Shown: positions 38,172-47,985, counted from the stretch's first letter. The stretch: DNA of 64,000 nt from Flavobacterium piscisymbiosum (GCF_020905295.1 NZ_JAJJMM010000001.1:5642001-5706000); one strand, 5' to 3'. Numbers and translations are program-made. The notes: a model not told the origin generated them from the sequence alone.

Positions 38172-38711
38172 ATGAAAAAAATAATCAAAATAGGAATTCC
38201 AATATTATCAATCTTCTTACTTATTGCCTGCGGTAATAATGAAAACAAAAAGCAAGAGAATCCTAAGGATAGTGAAACTTCTGTCCCAATTTCAAAGGAA
38301 GCCGAAATCAGGATAAACGATGATGTCTTAAACGCGATATACGGCCAGTATGCCCATTTAACTGTAGCCCTTACCCAAGATAATCTCGCGGAAGCAAAAC
38401 TGGCGGCCAATGCGATTGAAGCGGGAGCACGGAAAATCAGCAACAACAGTAATCTTGCAGCAAGCGCTGCATCAATCGTTTCAGCTCCTGATATCGAAAA
38501 GCAGCGGGCTGCTTATTCTAAACTAAGTAATGAAATGGTTGTCTTGCTAAAAAAAGCAGGAATGGCCGAGGCTGAACTATACGTTGAATATTGTCCAATG
38601 GCTTTCGACAATAAAGGAGCCGTATGGATTAGTTCTACCAAAGAAGTGCGTAATCCTTATTTTGGAGAAAAAATGCTCAAGTGTGGTGAGGTGAAAGAAA
38701 TCATTAAATAA
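38172..38711 (+). CDS. DUF3347 lipoprotein
   Basis: 179 residues: lipobox LLIACG (Cys near 20), charged linker, and a divergent DUF3347 domain ending YCPMAFDNKGAVWIS, VRNPYFGEKMLKCGEV. It keeps the CPM and ML-CG motif but otherwise differs from the near-identical pair at 29-30.7 kb. Last gene of the tightly packed pump operon; a 178-base gap follows. Confidence 0.8.
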   Translation: MKKIIKIGIPILSIFLLIACGNNENKKQENPKDSETSVPISKEAEIRINDDVLNAIYGQYAHLTVALTQDNLAEAKLAANAIEAGARKISNNSNLAASAASIVSAPDIEKQRAAYSKLSNEMVVLLKKAGMAEAELYVEYCPMAFDNKGAVWISSTKEVRNPYFGEKMLKCGEVKEIIK

Positions 38712-38889
38712 TTAGAATCTAAATACATAATTATTTGTAATTATTTTTCAGTGTTTAACAATAGGCTGTAACAGCTGATGAACAACAAGTCATTTTAAGT
38801 AAATTAAAATCAAACGTTTACTAAAAAAAAACACTAACTTTCTATATATTAAGCAAATAACGCTTCTGAACTATAAATAAAACAACCTT

Positions 38890-41415
38890 ATGACACACAC
38901 CTATACAATATCGGGAATGACTTGCGATGGATGTCGTACAAAAGTCGAAAAAACATTAAATGCGGTGGAGGGAGTAAAGGCAAATGTCACACTAGATCCC
39001 CCATTGGCAACCATTATAATGGAAAAACATATTGCGACCGAGCAACTGCAGGAAGCATTGGCTGCAGTTGGAAAGTACACTATTGAAATGACCCACACTA
39101 CTCATTCGCAAGAAAAAACAGCTGAGAAATCATGCTGTAGTACTGCTAACGATCATGATCATAAAAAGTTAGCTGTGCCTCATAATGATGCGGGTGGAAA
39201 ATACTATTGCCCGATGCATTGTGAAGGCGATAAAATGTATGATAAACCGGGAGATTGTCCTGTATGCGGAATGCATTTGGTACAAGAACCCGCCGCTGTG
39301 CAGGTGCAGCAATACACATGCTCTATGCATCCGGAAATTATAACCAATGCTCCTGGATCATGTCCTATTTGCGGGATGGATCTAATACCAATGCAGCCAA
39401 GCGAAAGCGAAGAGCAAAGGATTTATAAGCGTTTGGTTAAGAAAATGAAAATAGCGGTTGTATTTACAGTTCCTATTTTCGCCATTGCCATGATAGAAAT
39501 GGCACACAACAATCCTCTACTTCAACTAATGGATGCGGCTAAATGGAATTGGGTACAGCTTATTTTATCACTGCCTGTTGTCTTTTATGCCTGCTGGGTA
39601 TTTTTTGTACGAGCATGGAAATCAATAATCACATGGAATTTAAATATGTTTACCCTTATCGGAATTGGTACAGGAGTGGCATTTTTATTTAGTTTAGTTG
39701 GAATGTTTTTTCCAGACATTTTTCCAAGTGAATTTAAGACCGAACACGGAACAGTACTATTATACTTCGAGGCCACAACAGTCATTCTAACTTTGGTTTT
39801 GTTAGGACAATTGCTTGAAGCCAGGGCGCACAGTCAAACCAGTGGTGCGATAAAAGAATTATTAAAATTGGCTCCTACCGAAGCTACTTTGGTAATTGAT
39901 GGCGGTGATAAAGTAATCTCAATCCATGATATAAAAAAAGGTGATTTATTACGGGTAAAACCCGGAGATAAAATTCCTGTGGATGGGAAAATAACCGATG
40001 GTGAAAGTACAATAGACGAATCGATGATTACAGGTGAACCAATTCCTGTAGATAAAAAAATAGGCGATATGGTGTCTTCCGGAACTATAAACGGAAACAA
40101 ATCATTTATAATGATTGCCGAAAAAGTTGGTTCGGAAACCTTGCTTTCGCAAATTATACAAATGGTTAATAATGCAAGCCGTTCCAGAGCACCAATTCAA
40201 AAACTAGCCGATAGTATTGCTAAATATTTTGTACCAATTGTTGTTGTAATTTCCATTCTTACCTTTTTCATTTGGGCAAAATTTGGTCCCGAACCGGCAT
40301 TGGTCTATGGGTTTATAAATGGCATTGCGGTATTGATTATTGCCTGTCCTTGTGCTTTAGGATTGGCAACGCCCATGTCTGTAATGGTAGGAGTTGGAAA
40401 AGGCGCTCAATCGGGAATTCTGATAAAAAATGCTGAAGCTTTAGAAAAAATGAATAAGGTAAATGTTCTGATTACTGATAAAACAGGAACAATTACAGAA
40501 GGGAAACCTTCGGTAGAAAAAATTGTTGCATTACAATATTCAGAAGATGAACTGCTGCAATACATTGCATCTTTAAATCAGTATAGCGAACACCCTTTGG
40601 CACAAGCCGTGGTGAAATTTGCAAAAGCTAAAAATGTCTCTTTAACGAAAGTCGATGATTTTGAAAATATTGCAGGAAAAGGAGTTATTGGAACTGCTAT
40701 TGATAAAAAGATCGCATTAGGGAATAAAAAATTAATGGAGCAAGTAGGCGCATCTATTTCTGCCACAATTGAAGAGAAAATTATTGCCGAACAAAAACTA
40801 GGAAAAACAGTTTCTTATATCGCTGTAGATAAGAACGTAGTGGGATTTGTAACGATAACCGATGCTATAAAAGAAACCAGTGCTGCTGCTATAAAAGAAT
40901 TAATGCGTCAAGGAGTTGAAGTGATCATGCTGACGGGAGATAATGCAAATACTGCCAAAGCTGTTGCCGAAGATTTGCATTTAACCTCTTTCCAAGCAGG
41001 TTGTTTACCAGAAGACAAATTAAAAGTAATAGAGAAATTACAAGCTGAAGGAAAAGTTGTTGCTATGGCAGGAGATGGTATAAACGATGCGCCAGCTTTG
41101 GCACAATCGGACATTGGCATTGCGATGGGAACAGGAACAGATGTTGCGATAGAAAGTGCCAAGATTACTTTGGTAAAAGGAGATTTGCAAGGAATTGTAA
41201 AAGCAAAAAATTTGAGCCACGCTGTAATGCGCAACATCAAGCAAAACCTATTCTTTGCTTTTATTTATAATGTCTTAGGCGTACCAGTTGCTGCGGGAGT
41301 TTTATATCCGTTTTTCGGAATATTACTTTCTCCTATGATTGCTGCCCTGGCAATGAGTTTTAGCTCGGTATCTGTTATTGTCAATGCATTGCGATTGAGA
41401 AGCTTAAAACTCTAA
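38890..41415 (+). CDS. copA: Copper-transporting P-type ATPase with three metal-binding modules
   Basis: 841 residues. The HMA domain (GMTCDGC, Cys12 and Cys15) is followed by a His/Cys-rich linker. Then come two heavy-metal-binding domains (YYCPMHCEGDK/CPVCGMHL about 105-131, and YTCSMHPEII/CPICGMDLIP about 142-167). The P1B-type core has eight membrane segments, actuator TGEP, membrane CPC in IIACPCALGLATP, phosphorylation DKTGT, and hinge GDGINDAPAL. The CPC motif and these N-terminal modules indicate Cu(I)/Ag(I) export from the cytoplasm to the periplasm. The extra head is long for a CopA. No frame disruption. Confidence 0.93.
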   Translation: MTHTYTISGMTCDGCRTKVEKTLNAVEGVKANVTLDPPLATIIMEKHIATEQLQEALAAVGKYTIEMTHTTHSQEKTAEKSCCSTANDHDHKKLAVPHNDAGGKYYCPMHCEGDKMYDKPGDCPVCGMHLVQEPAAVQVQQYTCSMHPEIITNAPGSCPICGMDLIPMQPSESEEQRIYKRLVKKMKIAVVFTVPIFAIAMIEMAHNNPLLQLMDAAKWNWVQLILSLPVVFYACWVFFVRAWKSIITWNLNMFTLIGIGTGVAFLFSLVGMFFPDIFPSEFKTEHGTVLLYFEATTVILTLVLLGQLLEARAHSQTSGAIKELLKLAPTEATLVIDGGDKVISIHDIKKGDLLRVKPGDKIPVDGKITDGESTIDESMITGEPIPVDKKIGDMVSSGTINGNKSFIMIAEKVGSETLLSQIIQMVNNASRSRAPIQKLADSIAKYFVPIVVVISILTFFIWAKFGPEPALVYGFINGIAVLIIACPCALGLATPMSVMVGVGKGAQSGILIKNAEALEKMNKVNVLITDKTGTITEGKPSVEKIVALQYSEDELLQYIASLNQYSEHPLAQAVVKFAKAKNVSLTKVDDFENIAGKGVIGTAIDKKIALGNKKLMEQVGASISATIEEKIIAEQKLGKTVSYIAVDKNVVGFVTITDAIKETSAAAIKELMRQGVEVIMLTGDNANTAKAVAEDLHLTSFQAGCLPEDKLKVIEKLQAEGKVVAMAGDGINDAPALAQSDIGIAMGTGTDVAIESAKITLVKGDLQGIVKAKNLSHAVMRNIKQNLFFAFIYNVLGVPVAAGVLYPFFGILLSPMIAALAMSFSSVSVIVNALRLRSLKL

Positions 41416-41441
41416 AGAATAATAATTTATTATAAAAACAA

Positions 41442-42686
41442 ATGACCAATCTAGGACAAATTATTCTGCAGTATAAAAACGATAACGAAAGTGTCTATAA
41501 TACCTGGTTTATAGATAACAACCAACGGTTAAAGGCATTTCGGACTATAAGACGAGGTGTTTTACAAGTCATTGAGGATATTAAAAAGAAAACCTTTCCT
41601 AATGATTTTAAAGAAAGCAGCTTAGAATTTGTTCTGAGTTGCATTGCTGAACAAAAACAAGTCTTTGCAGGTGTTTCCCATCCGTTTTATTGGAAACCCA
41701 AATTGCGCATTCCCGATATCTATGAAAATCAAAACAATAAATTGGCTTTCGGTCAATTCCTTGAAAATTGTATCAATGCCAAGTCTGAAGAACAGGTTGT
41801 AAAAGAAATCATAAAACTCGATGAATTAAAAATTAAAGGATTAGGACCTGCGGTTGCCAGTATTTTATATTTTATACACCCAACCTGGTTCCCGCCATTC
41901 AACACTGCTATTCTCAATGGTTTTAATTTTCTTTTTAAAGACAAAAAAAAATTGGGAAGTTGGACAGAATATCTTAAAATAAGAGAAACTTTGATGGAAA
42001 CTAACACTTTGCATAAATCTCAGCTGTCAAATGATTTGGGTGCCATTGCAGGATTGTGTTTTGAAATTGGAACTCAGAAAATGCTAATCGGTAACGATGA
42101 GTATTTAAGCGAGGCAGAACGTTCAAGATTCGAAAAAAACGTACACAAGCGTCAAAAAGAAATACTCGAAGAAAAACTGGAGGAAAATCTGCATAGTGAG
42201 ATGCAATACCATCTGCTAAAAATAGGCATTTCTCTGGGGTTCGATGTTACCCCGGCAAGCAATGATAAAAACAAATCATTTAATGGACAAAATTTCTCCT
42301 TTATTTCACTTGGAAAATTCCCTGAGCTGCCTACAGACAAGGATACTCAAAATACGATCAAGCTTATTGATGTACTCTGGTTCAAAAAAGGTACAAATAA
42401 AATTATAGGAGCCTTTGAAGTGGAAAAGAGCACCAGTATCTACTCAGGCATACTGCGGTTATCTGACCTATACTTCACCCTATCAAGCGGTCAAGAAGTT
42501 TTTTATATTATTATTCCAAATAACCGTGAAAAGGATGTAGTTCTGCAGCTAAATAGACCTGTTATAAAAAATTCTAAAATGAATATAAAATACATCCTGT
42601 TTTCTGAACTAAGAGCTAATTGCGATGCGATTTGCAAGTTTGGAACAGACCATTCAATAATGGAAAAAATATCAAAATCAATTTAA
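41442..42686 (+). CDS. Putative PD-(D/E)XK nuclease, restriction-endonuclease-like
   Basis: 414 residues. The middle contains a helix-hairpin-helix-like LKIKGLGPAVASILYF (about 129-144), and the C-terminal domain reads LIDVLWFKK then IIGAFEVEKSTSIYSG. That gives Asp310 followed 16 residues later by Glu326-Val-Glu328-Lys329, a PD-(D/E)XK-type layout shared with type II restriction enzymes. A charged helix (230-252) joins the halves. No methyltransferase gene is next to it. It lies 26 bases after copA and 18 before a DUF2911 gene, on the same strand and probably in the same transcript, which is an odd place. Function unproven. Confidence 0.55.
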   Translation: MTNLGQIILQYKNDNESVYNTWFIDNNQRLKAFRTIRRGVLQVIEDIKKKTFPNDFKESSLEFVLSCIAEQKQVFAGVSHPFYWKPKLRIPDIYENQNNKLAFGQFLENCINAKSEEQVVKEIIKLDELKIKGLGPAVASILYFIHPTWFPPFNTAILNGFNFLFKDKKKLGSWTEYLKIRETLMETNTLHKSQLSNDLGAIAGLCFEIGTQKMLIGNDEYLSEAERSRFEKNVHKRQKEILEEKLEENLHSEMQYHLLKIGISLGFDVTPASNDKNKSFNGQNFSFISLGKFPELPTDKDTQNTIKLIDVLWFKKGTNKIIGAFEVEKSTSIYSGILRLSDLYFTLSSGQEVFYIIIPNNREKDVVLQLNRPVIKNSKMNIKYILFSELRANCDAICKFGTDHSIMEKISKSI

Positions 42687-42704
42687 AATTAAAATTAAAA
42701 AATT

Positions 42705-43577
42705 ATGAAAAAAATAATTCTACTGAGCTTCATTATTATGCAATCATTATTAATTTTTGCACAAGAAAAAGTTCAAATTAAACTCACTCCTGCAAGTCCT
42801 TCGGCATCATTTCAACAAGAAATCGGAAGTTCAACAATTAAAATGGCCTATAGCAGACCCTTGGCAAGAGAACGAAAAATATTTGGTGAATTGGTGCCCT
42901 TTGGTAAACTATGGCGAACAGGTGCCAGTGACTGCACGACCATCAGTACTAATGAGGACATCACCTTTGGAGAAAATATTTTAAAAACAGGAACCTATTC
43001 TATATTTTCAATTCCTTCTGAAAATGAGTGGACTATCATCATAAATAGTGATATTACTTTACATGGAGAAACTGGCTATGATGAGAAAAAAGATGTTATG
43101 CGTTTTAGCGTTCCCACAGAAAAAACGACTAATTTTTACGAAACTTTTACTATCGAATTAAACGATATCAATAGTAAAGGGGAAGGTTTCCTTAAAATAG
43201 AATGGGAAAATACCATGGTTAAAATACCAATGAAAAGCAAAGCTGACAAAGAAATTTTAGCCCTAATTGATACCTATATCATCAAAGAGAAGAGCCACGA
43301 TGCCAATTTATTATTTCAGGCTGCAAATTATTATTCCTCTACCAACCGAGATAGTAATCAGGCCATAGCCTGGCTAATTGAAGCTGAAAAATTAGATCCG
43401 GAAAATTTTTATTATCCCAGCTTGAGACAAAAACTATCTGTAGGCCTAAAGGATTACCCCAATGCTATTGCAGCCGCAAAAAAAGCTCTAGTCATCGCGG
43501 AGAAGAAAAAAATGAAAAGTGCCGAAAAATTAAAAAAACAAATCATAGAATGGGAATTATTACTTAAAAGCAAATAA
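42705..43577 (+). CDS. DUF2911 protein with TPR-like C-terminus, exported
   Basis: 290 residues with signal peptide (1-19, ending FAQ). Residues 25-175 match DUF2911 (SSTIKMAYSRPLARERKIFG; GKLWRTGASDCTTISTNEDI), a periplasmic domain of unknown function common in Bacteroidota. Residues 195-290 are helical with TPR-like repeats (ANLLFQAANYYSS; YPNAIAAAKKALVIAEKKK). No metal motif. Encoded in the copper island, perhaps as envelope stress cargo. Confidence 0.85.
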   Translation: MKKIILLSFIIMQSLLIFAQEKVQIKLTPASPSASFQQEIGSSTIKMAYSRPLARERKIFGELVPFGKLWRTGASDCTTISTNEDITFGENILKTGTYSIFSIPSENEWTIIINSDITLHGETGYDEKKDVMRFSVPTEKTTNFYETFTIELNDINSKGEGFLKIEWENTMVKIPMKSKADKEILALIDTYIIKEKSHDANLLFQAANYYSSTNRDSNQAIAWLIEAEKLDPENFYYPSLRQKLSVGLKDYPNAIAAAKKALVIAEKKKMKSAEKLKKQIIEWELLLKSK

Positions 43578-43718
43578 ATAACTGCTGTTACAATATCCTA
43601 TTGAAAAATACAGGCACAGAAAGAATCCCTGTCATTAAAGCCAATACTATGTTGTAGCACATTAGACTTGTTTTGCTGGGAAATCGATTAATCAAAATAA
43701 TTTTTAAAGCTAAAAAAT

Positions 43719-44213
43719 ATGAAAATGGAACACGCAACACAGCAACATTCAAAAGAGGTAAACTCCAAAATGTACAAAAAATTAGCTCTTATGATCGTAT
43801 TGTCATTTATTTCTATGTACGTCCTAATGTATTCAATGGTCGATATTTTTGCTAATGTCATTCCTAATATAAACCAATTTTACATGGCAGCACTAATGAC
43901 TATGCCAATGCTCATAATTGAGATTATTGTAATGGGCAGTATGTATATGAATAAAAAATGGAACCTGGTATTACTTACCACAGGCAGCCTTGCTGCAATC
44001 CTTTTTTTTTCCTGCATCAGACAGCAGGCAACTGTTGATGATAAACAATTCTTAAAATCAATGATACCACACCATGCAGCAGCAATCCTGATGGCTAAAG
44101 AGGCTTCTCTTCAAGATCCGGAAGTAAGCCAGCTTGCCCAAGACATTATAAAAGCTCAACAGAATGAAATTGCACAGATGAAAGCCAAGTTGAAAGAGAT
44201 GAAAAAAAAATAA
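43719..44213 (+). CDS. DUF305 protein with membrane segments
   Basis: 164 residues. A His/Met-containing head (MKMEHATQQHSKEV) precedes three membrane segments (about 22-45, 52-72, 80-98). A C-terminal DUF305-like helix pair carries the family MIPHHAAAILMAKEA motif and ends in a Lys/Met-rich coil. DUF305 proteins bind or sense metals through paired His residues, though their biochemistry is poorly known. It lies 27 bases before the multicopper oxidase gene. Confidence 0.78.
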   Translation: MKMEHATQQHSKEVNSKMYKKLALMIVLSFISMYVLMYSMVDIFANVIPNINQFYMAALMTMPMLIIEIIVMGSMYMNKKWNLVLLTTGSLAAILFFSCIRQQATVDDKQFLKSMIPHHAAAILMAKEASLQDPEVSQLAQDIIKAQQNEIAQMKAKLKEMKKK

Positions 44214-44239
44214 TACAGTAATATTTATTAAAAAACAAT

Positions 44240-46858
44240 ATGAAAAATATACTGACAATACTCGTATTTATCATGCTTCCTGTTTTAATTCAGGCCCAGG
44301 ACATGAAAACAATGCAAATGGATAAAAAGCCAGCAAAAGAAGAGTCAAATCCCACTACCTATACCTGTCCAATGCATCCCGATATCCATGAATCCAAACC
44401 GGGAAAATGCCCAAAATGCGGCATGACATTAGTAAAAGCAAAGGCTAAAACAACTCAGCCGAAAGCAGGCACAAAACCTAAAGCTGCAACTCCTGTTAAA
44501 GAGGAAATGCCTAAAAAGGGTAAATCTTCCGCTACGGATAAGGTCGACAGTCACCAGGCGCATGACATGACAAACATGGAAAAGAAAACAGTAGATCCCC
44601 CAGTAAAAAAAATGATGATAAATGATGAGCCACCTAAAGTTGTAAGGTACGATTTATATGTTCGCGATACGGTGGTAAATTTTTCAGGGAAATCAAAAAG
44701 AGCAATAGCGGTAAATGGCCAGATACCAATGCCTACGTTAACCTTTACAGAAGGTGATACCGCAGAAATTTATGTCCATAATGAACTTGACGAAGAAACC
44801 TCATTACACTGGCATGGTTTGTTTCTACCCAATAAAGAAGATGGAGTGCCTAACCTTACCCAAATGCCGATAAAAGCGCACAGTACCTACAAATATTCTT
44901 TTCCCATCAGGCAGCATGGGACCCATTGGTATCATAGCCACTCGGGATTGCAGGAACAAATAGGAATGTATGGATCTTTTGTGATGAACAAACGAAACTC
45001 CGATCCGAATTTCCGCCAGGGAATAGACGATCTTCCCACAATTCCGATTGTGCTGAGCGAATGGACCGATATCAACCCGGAGAACGTTCATAGAATGCTC
45101 CATAATGCCTCCGATTGGTTTGCGATAAAAAAAGGCACGACCCAAAGTTATGGCGAAGCTATAAAACAAGGCTATTTAAAAACCAAGGTCCTCAATGAGT
45201 GGAAGCGTATGAACGCTATGGATGTAAGCGATGTCTATTATGAGAAATTTTTAATTAACGGGAAAAACGAAAGCCAGCTTTCGCAGTTCAAAACCGGTGA
45301 TAAGGTAAGATTACGCGTCTCTAATGGCGGTGCATCCAGTAATTTTTGGCTTACCTATGCCGGAGGCAAAATTACAGTAGTGGCCAGTGATGGTAATGAT
45401 GTTGAGCCTGTTGAAGTAGACCGTCTGCTAATTGCAGTTTCTGAAACCTATGATGTTGTCCTGAGCATTCCGGCAGAAAACACATCTTATGAATTTTTGG
45501 CAACACCGGAAGACCGGACAAAATCGGCTTCTCTCTACATTGGAAATGGCATTAAACTGCTCGCCTCCCCTTTACCAAAACTGAAATACTTTGAAGGGAT
45601 GCAAATGATGAACGGTATGATGAAAATGAATGGAGACCTAAATGATATGGGGATGAAGATGTCGCTGAATCAGATGGACATGAATTCGGTAATGTACCCT
45701 GAAATTACAGGCCCACAAACAAAAGGAAGCAAAGACATGCCAATGGAGATGGACAAAGAAGAAACCAAATTGGATGCCCCAGATAAAATGCACGATATGC
45801 ACAATATGGAAAATAAGTACAATGCCAATGCCCTTGCCGATATTGTCACATTAAATTATGCTATGCTAAGATCTCCTACAAACACGGCATTGTCAAAAGA
45901 TGCTCCCGTAAGAGAACTCAAATTCGAGCTTACGGGAAATATGAATCGTTATGTGTGGAGCCTGGATAACAAGGTCGTTTCCGAAGCTGATAAAATACTG
46001 ATCAAGAAGGGAGAAATTTTACGTATTATTCTGCATAATAATTCAATGATGCGGCATCCAATGCATTTGCATGGACATGATTTCAGGGTAATCAATGGGC
46101 AAGGTGATTTTGCGCCATTGAAAAACATCATCGACATCATGCCAATGGAAACAGATATTATTGAATTCGCCGCAAGCGAAGATGGTGGCGACTGGTTTTT
46201 CCACTGTCACATTCTCTACCATATGATGGCTGGTATGGGCAGAATTTTTTCTTATGAAGATTCACCTCCAAATCCAGAAATACCAGACCCTAAACTGGCT
46301 CAGCGAAAATTGTTTGCTGATGATAGAGAATTCCATTTCATGGCTGAAAACGATTTTGCTACTAATGGAAACGATGGCGAAGCAATGTATCAGGGGACAC
46401 GCTGGAGTATAGGGACCGAATGGAGATTAGGCTACAATGATATGCATGGCTATGAAACTGAAACACATATTGGACGCTATATTGGAAAAATGCAATGGCT
46501 AATGCCATTTATAGGATTTGACTGGAGATATAGAAAAATGGGAGAAGATGAACAGGAAAGAAATCTCTTTGGACAAAAAAATACTAAAGATAAACGTGCA
46601 GTGGCGAGTCTAGGGGTCAACTATACCCTTCCTATGTTAATAGTAGCACAGGCTGAAGTTTTCACAGACGGTAAAGTCAGACTACAGTTTGAACGTAAGG
46701 ACATTCCAGTTTCTAAAAGGCTTCGAATGAATTTAATGTGGAATACAGATAAGGAATATATGGCGGGGCTTCGTTACATAGTAACCAGATGGGGATCACT
46801 TTCCTCACATTATGACAGCGATATGGGTTTTGGGGCCGGATTCACTTTGAATTATTAA
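44240..46858 (+). CDS. Multicopper oxidase with N-terminal metal-binding domain and C-terminal beta-barrel
   Basis: 872 residues. Signal peptide 1-20; heavy-metal-binding domain YTCPMHPDIHES/CPKCGMTLVK at 41-66; Lys/Pro/Ala linker. The copper oxidase core has HWH at 190-192, HWYHSH at 229-234, HPMHLHGH at 606-613 and HCHILYHMMAGM at 655-666, so the type 1 and trinuclear copper ligands are complete. A Met-rich insert (about 455-520) precedes the last domain. Residues about 715-872 form a CopB-like beta-barrel (SIGTEWRLGYNDMHGYE; final aromatic Tyr). It would oxidise Cu(I) in the envelope, probably tethered to the outer membrane. Confidence 0.9.
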   Translation: MKNILTILVFIMLPVLIQAQDMKTMQMDKKPAKEESNPTTYTCPMHPDIHESKPGKCPKCGMTLVKAKAKTTQPKAGTKPKAATPVKEEMPKKGKSSATDKVDSHQAHDMTNMEKKTVDPPVKKMMINDEPPKVVRYDLYVRDTVVNFSGKSKRAIAVNGQIPMPTLTFTEGDTAEIYVHNELDEETSLHWHGLFLPNKEDGVPNLTQMPIKAHSTYKYSFPIRQHGTHWYHSHSGLQEQIGMYGSFVMNKRNSDPNFRQGIDDLPTIPIVLSEWTDINPENVHRMLHNASDWFAIKKGTTQSYGEAIKQGYLKTKVLNEWKRMNAMDVSDVYYEKFLINGKNESQLSQFKTGDKVRLRVSNGGASSNFWLTYAGGKITVVASDGNDVEPVEVDRLLIAVSETYDVVLSIPAENTSYEFLATPEDRTKSASLYIGNGIKLLASPLPKLKYFEGMQMMNGMMKMNGDLNDMGMKMSLNQMDMNSVMYPEITGPQTKGSKDMPMEMDKEETKLDAPDKMHDMHNMENKYNANALADIVTLNYAMLRSPTNTALSKDAPVRELKFELTGNMNRYVWSLDNKVVSEADKILIKKGEILRIILHNNSMMRHPMHLHGHDFRVINGQGDFAPLKNIIDIMPMETDIIEFAASEDGGDWFFHCHILYHMMAGMGRIFSYEDSPPNPEIPDPKLAQRKLFADDREFHFMAENDFATNGNDGEAMYQGTRWSIGTEWRLGYNDMHGYETETHIGRYIGKMQWLMPFIGFDWRYRKMGEDEQERNLFGQKNTKDKRAVASLGVNYTLPMLIVAQAEVFTDGKVRLQFERKDIPVSKRLRMNLMWNTDKEYMAGLRYIVTRWGSLSSHYDSDMGFGAGFTLNY

Positions 46859-47002
46859 CGGTTTATGTTGCCTAGTATCATTCAAACGCTCGATGCCTGA
46901 GTGCAGTAGTAATAATAATGTAAAACTTGGGCTAAATTTTATAAATAAAGGACAAATGGTATAATTATTTTAGCTTTAGTATAATTTATAACTGTGAAAA
47001 TT

Positions 47003-47611
47003 ATGAAAAAAGCAGCATTCACAACCTTGATAGTAATTGGGCTAATAGTTGGCTCTTGTTCAAATGATGAAGATAACGGAATACATCCTCAGGAGCATGA
47101 TAAAAACATATTGATGAATAAAATGCACACAATGATGGATCAAATGGACGCAATGACCATGAGCAAAGATCCAGATCTGGATTTTGCCAATATGATGATT
47201 ATGCACCATCAAGGTGCTATAGATATGGCTAATTATGAACTGAAAAATGGTACTGATGCCCAGATTATGGCAATGGCACAAGATGTGATTGATACCCAAC
47301 AGCAGGAAATAGAGCATATGAAAGCAATTATAAATGGCATGCCAGCTGATGAAACCGATAATGCTTTTGCTATGGAGCTTATGAAATCAATGGACAAAAT
47401 GGGAATTACTGCTGACACGCAATTAATCACCGGAAATACGGACCATGATTTTGCCATACTAATGATTGTCCATCACCAAAGTGCACTCGATAATGCATCG
47501 GCTTATCTACATCATGGAAAAAACGCAGAACTCAAAGCAATGGCGAATATGATGGTAGAAATGCAGACCCAGGAAATAATTGATTTTGGCAACTGGCTTG
47601 TAGCAAATTAA
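47003..47611 (+). CDS. DUF305 lipoprotein, two-repeat
   Basis: 202 residues from ATG 47003; a GTG at 46994 is in frame. Lipobox LIVGSCS. Two DUF305 helical repeats, the first with ANMMIMHHQGAIDMA (about residue 60-75), the second with AILMIVHHQSALDNA (about 150-165). Met- and His-rich throughout (NKMHTMMDQMDAMTM), consistent with binding copper or silver at the cell surface or in the periplasm. It follows the multicopper oxidase by 144 bases. Confidence 0.85.
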   Translation: MKKAAFTTLIVIGLIVGSCSNDEDNGIHPQEHDKNILMNKMHTMMDQMDAMTMSKDPDLDFANMMIMHHQGAIDMANYELKNGTDAQIMAMAQDVIDTQQQEIEHMKAIINGMPADETDNAFAMELMKSMDKMGITADTQLITGNTDHDFAILMIVHHQSALDNASAYLHHGKNAELKAMANMMVEMQTQEIIDFGNWLVAN

Positions 47612-47649
47612 TTCAGTATGAATAACTTTTAATACAAAATAAATAAATT

Positions 47650-47985
47650 ATGGATCAGAAATTTAGAAATTGTATCGAAGCCTGTCTGGCTTGCGGTATA
47701 GCGTGCAACAACTGCGCAACGGAATGTCTGAATGAAGACGATATAAAAATGCTTGCAAGATGCATACAGCTCGACAGGCAATGTTCAGTGGTATGTTTTG
47801 CCGCCGCAAACCTTATGAGTATTGGAGGCGAACATGCCTCCCATTTATGTGCTGAATGCGCAGAAATCTGTAAGGCCTGTGCCGAGGAATGTGAAAAACA
47901 TGCCGCAATGGGCATGGGTCACTGTAAGGAATGTGCGGAAGCTTGTCGCAAATGTGCGGAAGCTTGTGAAGCGATGGCAAATTAA
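47650..47985 (+). CDS. Four-helix-bundle copper-binding protein (Csp/DUF326-like)
   Basis: 111 residues with about 18 cysteines in CxxxC, CxxC and CxxxxxxC spacing along helices (CIEACLACGIACNNCATEC at the start; CAECAEICKACAEECEK later). This is the hallmark of copper storage proteins of the Csp family, which line the inside of a four-helix bundle with thiols to hold many Cu(I) ions. No signal peptide, so a cytosolic Csp3-like store is likely. Last gene of the copper island. Confidence 0.9.
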   Translation: MDQKFRNCIEACLACGIACNNCATECLNEDDIKMLARCIQLDRQCSVVCFAAANLMSIGGEHASHLCAECAEICKACAEECEKHAAMGMGHCKECAEACRKCAEACEAMAN

